This document shows, one piece after another, positions 1 to 7,446 of a stretch of DNA of 64,000 nt. The notes beneath the pieces were generated by a model that ran no database searches, was not told where the DNA came from, and worked only from the letters and a program-made list of their open reading frames with translations. Both the position numbers and the translations under genes were made by a program. Position 1 is the stretch's first letter. Every line of letters begins with the position of its first letter. The stretch comes from Gammaproteobacteria bacterium (lineage in GTDB: Bacteria; Pseudomonadota; Gammaproteobacteria; Pseudomonadales; Azotimanducaceae). The stretch lies in the NCBI GenBank assembly GCA_026705345.1, contig JAPPAV010000137.1:30695-94694 (forward strand), read 5' to 3'.

Positions 1-235
1 CGCTGGTAGCCGACCGCCGGGGATTCGGTCGGCGCTGACCTTGCGTATTCAATCCATCAGGTCGCGTTCCGAGCCGGGGATGTTGCTGCGCCCATCCGAC
101 GCTCTGCCTCCGCTTGGGGTCGCCGGGCGCGAAATCGTGGATCCAACGGCCGGCGATCAAACGCCACCCGCCGGGGTATCGGGCTCGGCTTGTCGCCGCC
201 CCCTGGTTTGGGAAGCGGACTGCGACGGCCCGTCC

Positions 236-1384
236 CTATTCCGGGGAGCTAGGCAGGCCCCACAGCGACAGCACGGCCTGCGCAAGCTCGAACTGCCGCG
301 AGACGCCGAGCTTGGCGTACATGTTCTTCAGGTGCGAGCGCACGGTACCGTACGTGCGACCGGTGCTCGCCGCGATCTGGCGGACGGTCAGACCGCGGGC
401 GAGCAGCACGGCGATCTCCGTCTCCGTCGGCGTGAAGCCCAGAACGGCCGCGGTCAGATCCGGATCGACATGGGTTCCGCTCGCGCGATCAGTGAGCACC
501 ACGTGCGCCGCTACCGGCCATCCCCGAAACCAGGCGTCGCGCTGCCGCAAGGGGTTGACATGCAGCATGATCGGGGGCAGTGGTGCCGAACGCTTGAGCA
601 TCAGCGAACCTGCCTCTCCCTGATTGCCCAGAGACGGGAGCGCGCGCGCCACCAGTGCCCGGAGCGAGTCGTCGACCGACGGGTGTTTCGCGAACAGGAA
701 ACCGCCCTTGTCGCACAGGGCGTCGCCGGTCTTCAGTAGGGACCGGGCCCGGTCGTTGGCGGCCAGGATCCGCCCGCGCGCGTCGAGATGGACGACGCCC
801 ACGCCGGCCGCGTCGAGCAGCTGCGTCAACGTCGCGCCTAGTGCGCCGGCCCCGTCCAGGGCTTGCCGGACGCGCACGGTCTGGCGGACATGCGGCTGGA
901 GCCGCCCGACCCGTTGGAGCCGCCCACACGTCCAACCGTCCCGGTCGACCGGGTCGTGGATCTGCCAATGGATGCGCGATCCGCCCGGCCCCTCCAGTCG
1001 AACGTTGATCGCGTTTCCGGCATCGTGGGACCGCAACCAATCGCATACCGCCGAGGTCTTGAGCTCCTTGCCGGTGTAGACTTCGGTGATGTGGGTCGCC
1101 CGGTTGTAGGGCATGCGCCGCATCCGGGAAATCGTCTTGTCCAGGGGAAAGTAGGTCTCCAGCCACAGGCGCTCCAGATCCCGGCGCCGTCTTCCGTGAA
1201 GGCAGGTCCACATGAAGTAGAGCCGGAAGTCCTCCTCCGATTCCCCGTCTCCACACGCCAGGGTGCTGCCGTGCACACCCAGGGCCTCGTCGATCAGCGC
1301 GGCGGCGCCGGTCCAGGCGGCCGAGTCGAGCGCGGCCTCGTGCAGCGCGGCGAGTATGTTCTCGAACGCATCGGGTTCGCTCAC
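236..1384 (-). CDS. LuxR-family transcriptional regulator with PAS-like domain
   Basis: The 382-residue product ends in a LuxR/GerE helix-turn-helix (about the last 65 residues): a TPTETEIAVLLARG helix, then TVRQIAASTG and GTVRSHLKNMYAKLGV, the usual recognition segment. The middle of the protein, with VGVVHLDARGRILAAN, reads like a PAS sensor domain, and the N-terminal third is unassigned. I chose the GTG at 1384 because the protein then begins SEPDAFENIL; an in-frame TTG at 1423 would add 13 residues. It stands alone, transcribed away from the pseudogene to its right, so its targets cannot be read from context. The ligand is unknown. The regulator call is firm; the start is not. Confidence 0.85.
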   Translation of the reverse strand: MSEPDAFENILAALHEAALDSAAWTGAAALIDEALGVHGSTLACGDGESEEDFRLYFMWTCLHGRRRRDLERLWLETYFPLDKTISRMRRMPYNRATHITEVYTGKELKTSAVCDWLRSHDAGNAINVRLEGPGGSRIHWQIHDPVDRDGWTCGRLQRVGRLQPHVRQTVRVRQALDGAGALGATLTQLLDAAGVGVVHLDARGRILAANDRARSLLKTGDALCDKGGFLFAKHPSVDDSLRALVARALPSLGNQGEAGSLMLKRSAPLPPIMLHVNPLRQRDAWFRGWPVAAHVVLTDRASGTHVDPDLTAAVLGFTPTETEIAVLLARGLTVRQIAASTGRTYGTVRSHLKNMYAKLGVSRQFELAQAVLSLWGLPSSPE

Positions 1385-1749
1385 GAGCGCGCCGCCACCC
1401 GTCGACGCGGCCCGAAACCGCAACCTCGGATCCGGGAATCGCGCTTTCGGGTGCGCGGCCCCGGAGACCCTTCCGTCTCAACTCGATATGCCATCAACTC
1501 CATCGCCGTCGAGCGCCGCCCGCAGGCCGGGTGCGACACCGCAGCACCGGAAGGTGCAGGCTGAAAGGCATCCTTAGGCAACCGCGACATCGGAACGCAA
1601 AACACTAAATCGTCCGCCCGAGGATGAGTATCCCCCAATTGGGGGGGATGAAAAATTCGCACGGAAAGTACATTCCGACTCAACCCGCCGTCCCGCCCGC
1701 GCCGCAGGCACGCTATCGCGTGCGCTCGCACCAACGGACCGCACGCCGA
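1385..1749. other. No gene recognised
   Basis: About 365 bases between the LuxR regulator and the surface-protein pseudogene. Open frames cross it on both strands, but none has a recognisable domain or a convincing ribosome-binding site. It probably holds the regulator's promoter and perhaps decayed 3' sequence of the pseudogene. Confidence 0.4.
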
Positions 1750-2830
1750 GTCCGGCGGTTGCGAGACCTCGGCGCAGCGGTTCGGCGTGCCGGAGACCGC
1801 CGGCCTGCCGACGGCGTTGGACCGGTCGCTGCTGGAGATGGTCACGGTGGCCGTGGACGACGTGTCCGAGCCGACCTGCACGTCGAAGCCGCTGTGGAGC
1901 GTGACGGTCGAAAAGAACGTCTCGTCGGGCTCGGCGCGCGAATCATCGACGATGAAGATGGAGTGTACTTGGCACCGCGTTGGCCGCCGTTGCGGTGTAG
2001 GTCGTGGTTTCCGAATCGAAGGTTTCGTTCGGCGAAACCGCGTTGCCCTCCGCGTCCGCCAGCGCCAGCCCGGACAGCGTCGCGTCGGTGGAGGTGGCGG
2101 CCACCGTGCCTTTGACGGCGATCGGGAGGGGATCCTCGATATTACTCCAGGAGTTCCCGTTGCTGGTGGACTGCGGTGTGACCAGATGTTCCATAGCGTC
2201 TCGGCCGTGGATTCGGAGTGGTCGTCGGTGATGAAGACCTGGGCCTGTCGATTGGCATCTGTCCCTACCACGGCGTAGGTCGTCGGGGCGCACAGCATCG
2301 TGCCGGACTCCGCCGTGAACGAGACGACGCTGGACGACGCCGTGGTGATCGTCGAGGGCGTCGTCAGGTCGCCGTTCGAGAGTTTCGCGAGGGGTGCCGT
2401 TCCCGTCCGTGGTCCAGATCGAAACCGCGATCTGTGTGGTCCCGAAGATTTGGTAGAACTTGATATCCACGCTGTGGAGCTCGAAGTCCAGGTCCCCGTC
2501 GTCGCCGCCCGTATGGAACGGCTGTGCCAGGAGGCTGGTGCCATCAAACGGGCTTCGGCACGAATTCGACAGCGACCCGTTCTCCAGGTTGCTGACGAAG
2601 GTCGTCTGCGCCCGCGCCGCGCCGGCGCCGGCGAGCGCCACGAGCACCCCGGCCCGCGCGAGTCCGGCGGACCTGGCAGAGGGCGCACGGGCCAGTACGG
2701 GTCTCGAATTGGCGCGGGACGCCGGACACGCAGCTGCGGGACGCGGCTCCGTCCGGGTGGGTGGTATCGTCCTCCTCCTCGGGTCGTGGTAGGTTGTGGC
2801 GGATGAACGCGCGAAGCCATGCCGTCTCAC
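1750..2830 (-). pseudogene. Frameshifted secreted surface protein (cadherin-like / Calx-beta type repeats)
   Basis: No single frame encodes the whole protein, but adjoining segments in two frames join into one sensible product. The first frame gives a signal-peptide-like stretch ending AGAGAARA, then QTTFVSNLENG and VDIKFYQIFGTTQIAVSIWT, a beta-sandwich anchor-type domain. Near 2380 the coding signal moves to the second frame (TTYAVVGTDANRQAQVFI). Near 2180 it returns to the first (ATLSGLALADAEGNAVSP, a cadherin-like beta-sandwich motif). Near 1970 it moves again (DDSRAEPDETFFSTVTL, a Calx-beta-like motif). At least three frameshifts are needed, and no clear stop follows the last domain. It is either a decayed cell-surface gene or a cluster of sequencing errors. 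Confidence 0.6.
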
Positions 2831-3018
2831 GTGGGTACGTTTGTGCGTACGCGTTCGAATCCCGCGCCGCGGACCCGTTTGGAATCAGCCGTTTAGCGGT
2901 CGGGTTCTAGGACTGGCCGCGGCGCCACCTGCCAGTTCCCGTTAGTGCGTCAGACGCGCCACCTGTTTCGGATGGCCCTTCCCCGATCCGTTGGTGCGCT
3001 CGACGTTGTGGTAATTCG

Positions 3019-3036
3019 ATGCTAGCGTTTTAGCAT
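3019..3036. promoter_or_regulatory. Inverted repeat ATGCTA-N6-TAGCAT, likely operator
   Basis: A perfect 6-bp inverted repeat with a 6-bp spacer lies 57 bases upstream of the FtsX-type permease start at 3093. The same two arms with the same spacing occur at 10021-10038, upstream of the paralogous permease on the other strand. The shared arms, spacing and position suggest a dimeric regulator controlling both transporters. PadR-type regulators often accompany such permeases and bind ATGT/ACAT-like palindromes, but none is encoded in this window. Confidence 0.6.
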
Positions 3037-3092
3037 ATGTCCTTGAAGAGCAATCGGGGGAGAGCCTCGTCCTGGGAGGGCCGACTACGGCC

Positions 3093-5441
3093 ATGAACCG
3101 TAACCGGGCGGGCGGTGCCGCAAGATTGGCATGCTTCCTGGTGTCCATCGGTCTGTCGTTCGGCTTCATCAGCGTGGTTGCCGCGATTGCCTGGGCGAGC
3201 GGCTTCAGGTTGCCCGACGGCGTCGAGCCCCGGGACTACGTTACGCTCGGTCGGCGCGCTGCGGATACGGGCTTTTTTCAGCTCGTAGGCTCCGAGAACT
3301 ACGAACGGCTTGTCGATTCGCCTACCGGGATCGACTGGGCCTTCGCGGACTTCCTTCGCAGACCGGTCGAGGTGCGCGCCGCCGATGGAACCGCGCGGAT
3401 GGCGCACTCGCGGTGGGTCTCGGGCAACTTCTTTGAACTCTTGGGTGTGCGGGCTGAGGCCGGCATGCTTGCAACGGACGCCATCCATGCGGCGGTTGTG
3501 ACCGATGCATTCGCCCGTAGTGCTTACGGCTCCGCCGTCGATGCACTCGGCAAAGAGGTCCCGGGCCTGTTGGGCACACCGGTGGCCGTAATGGGGGTGG
3601 CCGACGATGCCTTCCGAGGCATTTTCGACGAGGCGGCCGACATCTGGGTCCTCGACCCGCCGGTGAGTGTCCCTGCAGACGGTGGAGTCGTTCATGTCAT
3701 CGCCGGTGCGGTCGTTCCCGTGGGTGTACTCGACGAGGGGGTGACCTTGGCAGCGGCCCAGAGCATGCTGGACGGGTTTCGATTCGAGCCGAGTTTCGCG
3801 GGTTCGTATGGGTCGGCGACGGAGCGGGACCGCGCGGAACTCACGCCGGGGATTGAATTCCGACCCGACGCCCGCCGCAACGTGCTTGAACGCCTAGGTT
3901 GGCTGGTACTCGTGGTGATCCTGCTGTTGGCTTTGGCCTTCATGGCCGTCTTCGACTTCCTCCTTGCGGCGCACCACCGCCGTGAGGAGTCGGATGCGGT
4001 CCGCCTGGCGATCGGCGCCACGCCGGGGGACGTTTTCCGGGCGACTCTGGTTCGGCATGCCACTTGGATGGCCGGGACGGGCGTCGTCGGCATCCTGTCT
4101 TTCCTTTACGTCGGGGATGTCCTATTGGGTTTCGAGCCCTTCGCCGGTTATCTCGGCGAACTGACCGTCCGCGATTCGGTGGCGGGCGTGGGCGCTGGCC
4201 TCGTACTGCTCGCCACTGCCTTTTTGCTGTCCGCCGGCGTCGTCAGCCGGTTCGTGTCGCGCACTTCGCGAGTGATGTCCCAGGCCAAGGGGCAGCAGGC
4301 GGCGCACTCCTCGCGAATGGCGCGCCGTGCGCTTCTGGTCGTAGCGGCGGCTAGCCTGCTGCTCGTAGCCTCTCTTGGGCTGCGCTACGCGGCCCAGGCT
4401 AGGATCACCCTGCCGTTCCGGTACGTCGACACGATGATGGTCGGCGTGTTGGGCATGGGTGGCGCGCCCGTCACCGCCGAGGCCGTACGCAGGACGCTGG
4501 TCGCGCAACCCGAGGTCGAGGCGGTCGCGCTGGGTGAGATGATGCCATTGCTGGCCGAGTCGATTCGCCCAACCAACCGCGTCGTGGTTCGGGGCGTCGC
4601 GGACCTCGAGGATACGGTGTTCCTACGCAACGGCGTGACCCCGGATTTCTTCGAGACACTGGGCATTGCCGTGATCGCGGGTCGGTCCTTTGACGGGACG
4701 ACGGCCTCCGAGGTCACCGTTTCCCGTCGCGCCGCGGAACTGCTCGCGGGTGAACCCGGAAATGCCGTCGGAATGGCGTTGCATCTGATAGCCGCGCCGC
4801 CTGCCGAGGCAGAGGCGGCAGGCAATGTGGTGACCGTTGTCGGTGTAGTAGATGAGGTGGCCTACGGATCGATGGCCGACACAGACGCCTCGCAACCGAC
4901 GCTCTACGGCTTGGCGGGCGAGATAGGCTGGCAGCAGCTTTGGCTTGTCCGTCATCGTGGTGTCGACGAGGATATCCTCGAGCCATTCGGCGAAGACGCC
5001 TATCGTATCGGCACGCCGGCCGAGATCTTCCGGGAGCAGTTCCTGGCCGCGCACAGCATCGAGGCGGCGCTTGGTGCATCTTGCGCGTTTGCGCTGGCGC
5101 TTTCGCTGGTGGGCGTGGCCGTGTCGATGGGTCGGGGCATTGCTGCGGCGGGTCGCCACATCGGCATCTACCTGTCGGTGGGAACGACCGGAATGGAACT
5201 AACGGGCCGTTACCTCGGTGGGGTGCTCGTGGACCTCGCGTGGGCGACGGTCTTGGTCTCGGGGGCGACATTGCTTGCGAGGGTTCTCCTTCCGGTTGCC
5301 ACTGCCGTCATCGAACTGTGGCTCGTTGTCCCCGTCGTGGCCGTCCTTGCCCTCGCCTGTGCAGCGATCGTTCATCTAGGCGTTGCGCGTCTGGCGAAGA
5401 GACGCTCGGTGAGTTCGCTCATCAGCGGGGCCGATGCCTGA
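3093..5441 (+). CDS. FtsX/MacB-type ABC permease (ADOP-like)
   Basis: A 782-residue membrane protein with the double layout of MacB/FtsX permeases. It has an N-terminal helix (FLVSIGLSFGFISVVAAIAW), a periplasmic core of about 200 residues, and three helices near residues 270-400 (first helix LVLVVILLLALAFMAVFDF). A second half repeats this plan: a helix, another periplasmic core (VTPDFFETLGIAVIAGRSF), then three C-terminal helices. It has no ATPase domain and no ATPase gene beside it on its strand; the nearest is the convergent ATPase at 5471-6169. It is clearly paralogous to the product of 7447-9957: both start with the SFGFI helix followed by a LPxGVxxRDYVT motif. It probably acts with that ATPase and adaptor in export or tripartite efflux; the substrate is unknown. 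Confidence 0.85.
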   Translation: MNRNRAGGAARLACFLVSIGLSFGFISVVAAIAWASGFRLPDGVEPRDYVTLGRRAADTGFFQLVGSENYERLVDSPTGIDWAFADFLRRPVEVRAADGTARMAHSRWVSGNFFELLGVRAEAGMLATDAIHAAVVTDAFARSAYGSAVDALGKEVPGLLGTPVAVMGVADDAFRGIFDEAADIWVLDPPVSVPADGGVVHVIAGAVVPVGVLDEGVTLAAAQSMLDGFRFEPSFAGSYGSATERDRAELTPGIEFRPDARRNVLERLGWLVLVVILLLALAFMAVFDFLLAAHHRREESDAVRLAIGATPGDVFRATLVRHATWMAGTGVVGILSFLYVGDVLLGFEPFAGYLGELTVRDSVAGVGAGLVLLATAFLLSAGVVSRFVSRTSRVMSQAKGQQAAHSSRMARRALLVVAAASLLLVASLGLRYAAQARITLPFRYVDTMMVGVLGMGGAPVTAEAVRRTLVAQPEVEAVALGEMMPLLAESIRPTNRVVVRGVADLEDTVFLRNGVTPDFFETLGIAVIAGRSFDGTTASEVTVSRRAAELLAGEPGNAVGMALHLIAAPPAEAEAAGNVVTVVGVVDEVAYGSMADTDASQPTLYGLAGEIGWQQLWLVRHRGVDEDILEPFGEDAYRIGTPAEIFREQFLAAHSIEAALGASCAFALALSLVGVAVSMGRGIAAAGRHIGIYLSVGTTGMELTGRYLGGVLVDLAWATVLVSGATLLARVLLPVATAVIELWLVVPVVAVLALACAAIVHLGVARLAKRRSVSSLISGADA

Positions 5442-5470
5442 CCGGTGGGTTGGCACCCGACCGTGTCGCA

Positions 5471-6169
5471 TCAGCCGGTAAGGCGTCCTTCCGACAACTC
5501 GAGGGTTCGGTTGGCCACATCAGCGTACTTCGGATTATGCGAAACCACGCACAACGTGGTGCCCTTGGCATGGCTCGCCGCGAGCAGGGCCATGACCGCG
5601 TCCTCGGAGTCCGAATCGAGATTTCCCGTGGGTTCGTCGGCCAGTATCAGGGACGGTTCGGCAATCAGGGCGCGGGCGACCGCGGCACGCTGCTGTTGTC
5701 CTCCCGATAGCTGGGCGGGGTAGTGTTCAGCACGATGTGCGATGCCGACATCGTCGAGCAGTTCCATCGCTTTCTCCGCCCGTTCCGACGCCTTGGTCTT
5801 GCCGGCACCCTTGCGGTAGCGCAGCGGTAGTTCCACGTTCTCGAGGATGGTCAGGTCGCCGATCAGGTTGAACGACTGGAACACGAAGCCGAGTTCCTCG
5901 TTTCGAAGGCGCGCGCGGCGGGTGAGGTTCAGGTCTCGGGTGTCGGTCCCCGCCAACAGGTACTCGCCGCTGGTTGGCGGTTCCAGCAACCCGAGTATCG
6001 ACAGCAGGGTCGACTTGCCGCAGCCGGAGGGTCCCTGGACGAGCAGGTACTCGCCCCGTTCGATTCCGAACGAGATATTCGACAAGGCATGCGTCTCCAC
6101 CTTCTCGGTAACGAAGATCTTGTTAAGGCCTCGCAGTTCGACCAGCGGGGGTGTGTTTTGCGTGTTCAT
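5471..6169 (-). CDS. ABC transporter ATP-binding protein (MacB/LolD type)
   Basis: A 232-residue ATPase with every expected motif: Walker A GPSGCGKST (about residues 46-54), Q-loop FVFQSFNLI, signature LSGGQQQR, Walker B LILADEPTG and switch His in VVSHN. Length and sequence match the MacB/LolD class that energises FtsX-type permeases. Its ATG overlaps the stop of the upstream adaptor by 4 bases (ATGA), so the two are translationally coupled. It is the last gene of the permease-adaptor-ATPase operon and runs convergent with the permease at 3093-5441. It probably serves both permeases. Confidence 0.95.
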   Translation of the reverse strand: MNTQNTPPLVELRGLNKIFVTEKVETHALSNISFGIERGEYLLVQGPSGCGKSTLLSILGLLEPPTSGEYLLAGTDTRDLNLTRRARLRNEELGFVFQSFNLIGDLTILENVELPLRYRKGAGKTKASERAEKAMELLDDVGIAHRAEHYPAQLSGGQQQRAAVARALIAEPSLILADEPTGNLDSDSEDAVMALLAASHAKGTTLCVVSHNPKYADVANRTLELSEGRLTG

Positions 6170-7437
6170 CGGATGGCTATGGTCTCCTCGTTCTCGAAAC
6201 GGCTTAAGTTGCCCACGATGATCTCGTCGCCCTCGTTCAGGCCATCGAGCACCTCGATGTGCTTGAGCGTTCCCATGCCGAACCGCACCTGGGTCCGCGT
6301 CGCGCTAAGGCCGCTTTCGGCGAGCCGGAACACGGATGCATTGCCGTAGTCGTTCACCCTCAAGGGGCGGCGCACGAACAGCGCATCGTCGAGTTCGGCC
6401 ACCGTGATCGTGGCGCGGATGGACAGATCCGGCCGCGCACCGCTCGGCAGTTCATCCTGAAAGGCGATGTCGACCGCAACCGTATTCTGGGTGACTGCCG
6501 GATCAACGCGCGTTACCACCCCAGAAACTTCCGTTCTGAGTACCGTCGCGACAGCCTCCTGGCCCGCCACCACCCGGCTTGCGTTGGACTCCGGCACGCG
6601 GACGACGCCCCGTAGCGATTCGGCATCGACGATCCTCGCGACCGTCGTGCCCGTGGCGACACGCTCGCCCGGCGCCACCAGAACTTCGCGCAACGTGCCC
6701 GCGATGTCGGCGGTGATGAAGAGTCCCTCCGCCAGCCGCTCCGCTTCCAGCAAGGCGGATTCCCGCTCCGCCAGCCGGGCTTCGCTGGAGGCCTGTTCCG
6801 CCTTGAGAACGGCCTGCAACTCCTCGAATCGGCGCTGTTCGAACGTGAGATCGGTCTTTGCGCGTTCGGTGCGGATCTTCGTGCTCCGGTAGTCGATCTC
6901 CGATATCGCCTGGCGTTCGCGCAACTCGGTTTCGGCAGCAAGCCGCAACTGCGACTCCTCGTAGGCTGCCTGCTTGTTGAGAATCTGCGCCTCGCCGGCC
7001 AACCGGCGGTCGGTGAACTCGGCGAGGCGCCGGCGATGTTCCGCGTTGGCCTCGGCGAGTTGCAGCCTTGCCGCGACGACGCCTTGGCGAACCTGGGGGT
7101 TCATCAGGCCCACGATCTTCTCGCCGACGGCCACTTGCTCGCCGGATCGAGCGAAGATCTGATCCACGGCACCGGCTATCTCGGACGCGATTAGGCGTTC
7201 GTTTACGGGTTCGAGCTCGCCAGCCCCCTGGACCTCGATGGGCAACGTACCCCGCTCCACGACCGCGGCCATGATTTCGTCCCGCTCGATGCCTGCCCCC
7301 GGTCTCAGCCAAAGGCGGTCAGCGACAATGAACGCCGCGATAGCGACCACGGCCACGCCTCCCCATGCCAGCTGGCGGTGGAGCCGGCGCGGGTCGCCCG
7401 CGCGGGGTTTGTCCATGGTGTAGCCAGGCTTGTCCAC
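6166..7437 (-). CDS. HlyD/MacA-type periplasmic adaptor
   Basis: A 423-residue membrane-fusion protein. A single N-terminal helix (WGGVAVVAIAAFIVADRLWL) is followed by the first half of a lipoyl/biotinyl-like hairpin (GELEPVNERLIASEIAG). A long alpha-helical coiled coil rich in Ala, Glu and Arg (about residues 110-230) comes next, then the second lipoyl half (ADIAGTLREVLVAPGERV) and a beta-barrel region. This is the MacA plan, linking an inner-membrane permease to an outer-membrane channel. The start is GTG with AGAGGA 5 bases upstream; an ATG 7 codons later is possible. It sits 9 bases after the permease and overlaps the ATPase. No outer-membrane TolC-type gene is in the window. Confidence 0.9.
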   Translation of the reverse strand: MDKPGYTMDKPRAGDPRRLHRQLAWGGVAVVAIAAFIVADRLWLRPGAGIERDEIMAAVVERGTLPIEVQGAGELEPVNERLIASEIAGAVDQIFARSGEQVAVGEKIVGLMNPQVRQGVVAARLQLAEANAEHRRRLAEFTDRRLAGEAQILNKQAAYEESQLRLAAETELRERQAISEIDYRSTKIRTERAKTDLTFEQRRFEELQAVLKAEQASSEARLAERESALLEAERLAEGLFITADIAGTLREVLVAPGERVATGTTVARIVDAESLRGVVRVPESNASRVVAGQEAVATVLRTEVSGVVTRVDPAVTQNTVAVDIAFQDELPSGARPDLSIRATITVAELDDALFVRRPLRVNDYGNASVFRLAESGLSATRTQVRFGMGTLKHIEVLDGLNEGDEIIVGNLSRFENEETIAIR

Positions 7438-7446
7438 GTCAATCCT

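Noticed and set aside
9..33. Inverted repeat GCCGACC ... GGTCGGC at the left edge
   Set aside because: Long 11-base loop, no T tract and no gene ending beside it; too weak to call a terminator.
5441..5471. Bidirectional terminator between the convergent permease and ATPase genes
   Set aside because: Only a 4-bp GGGT/ACCC stem can be formed and there is no T-rich run on either strand.
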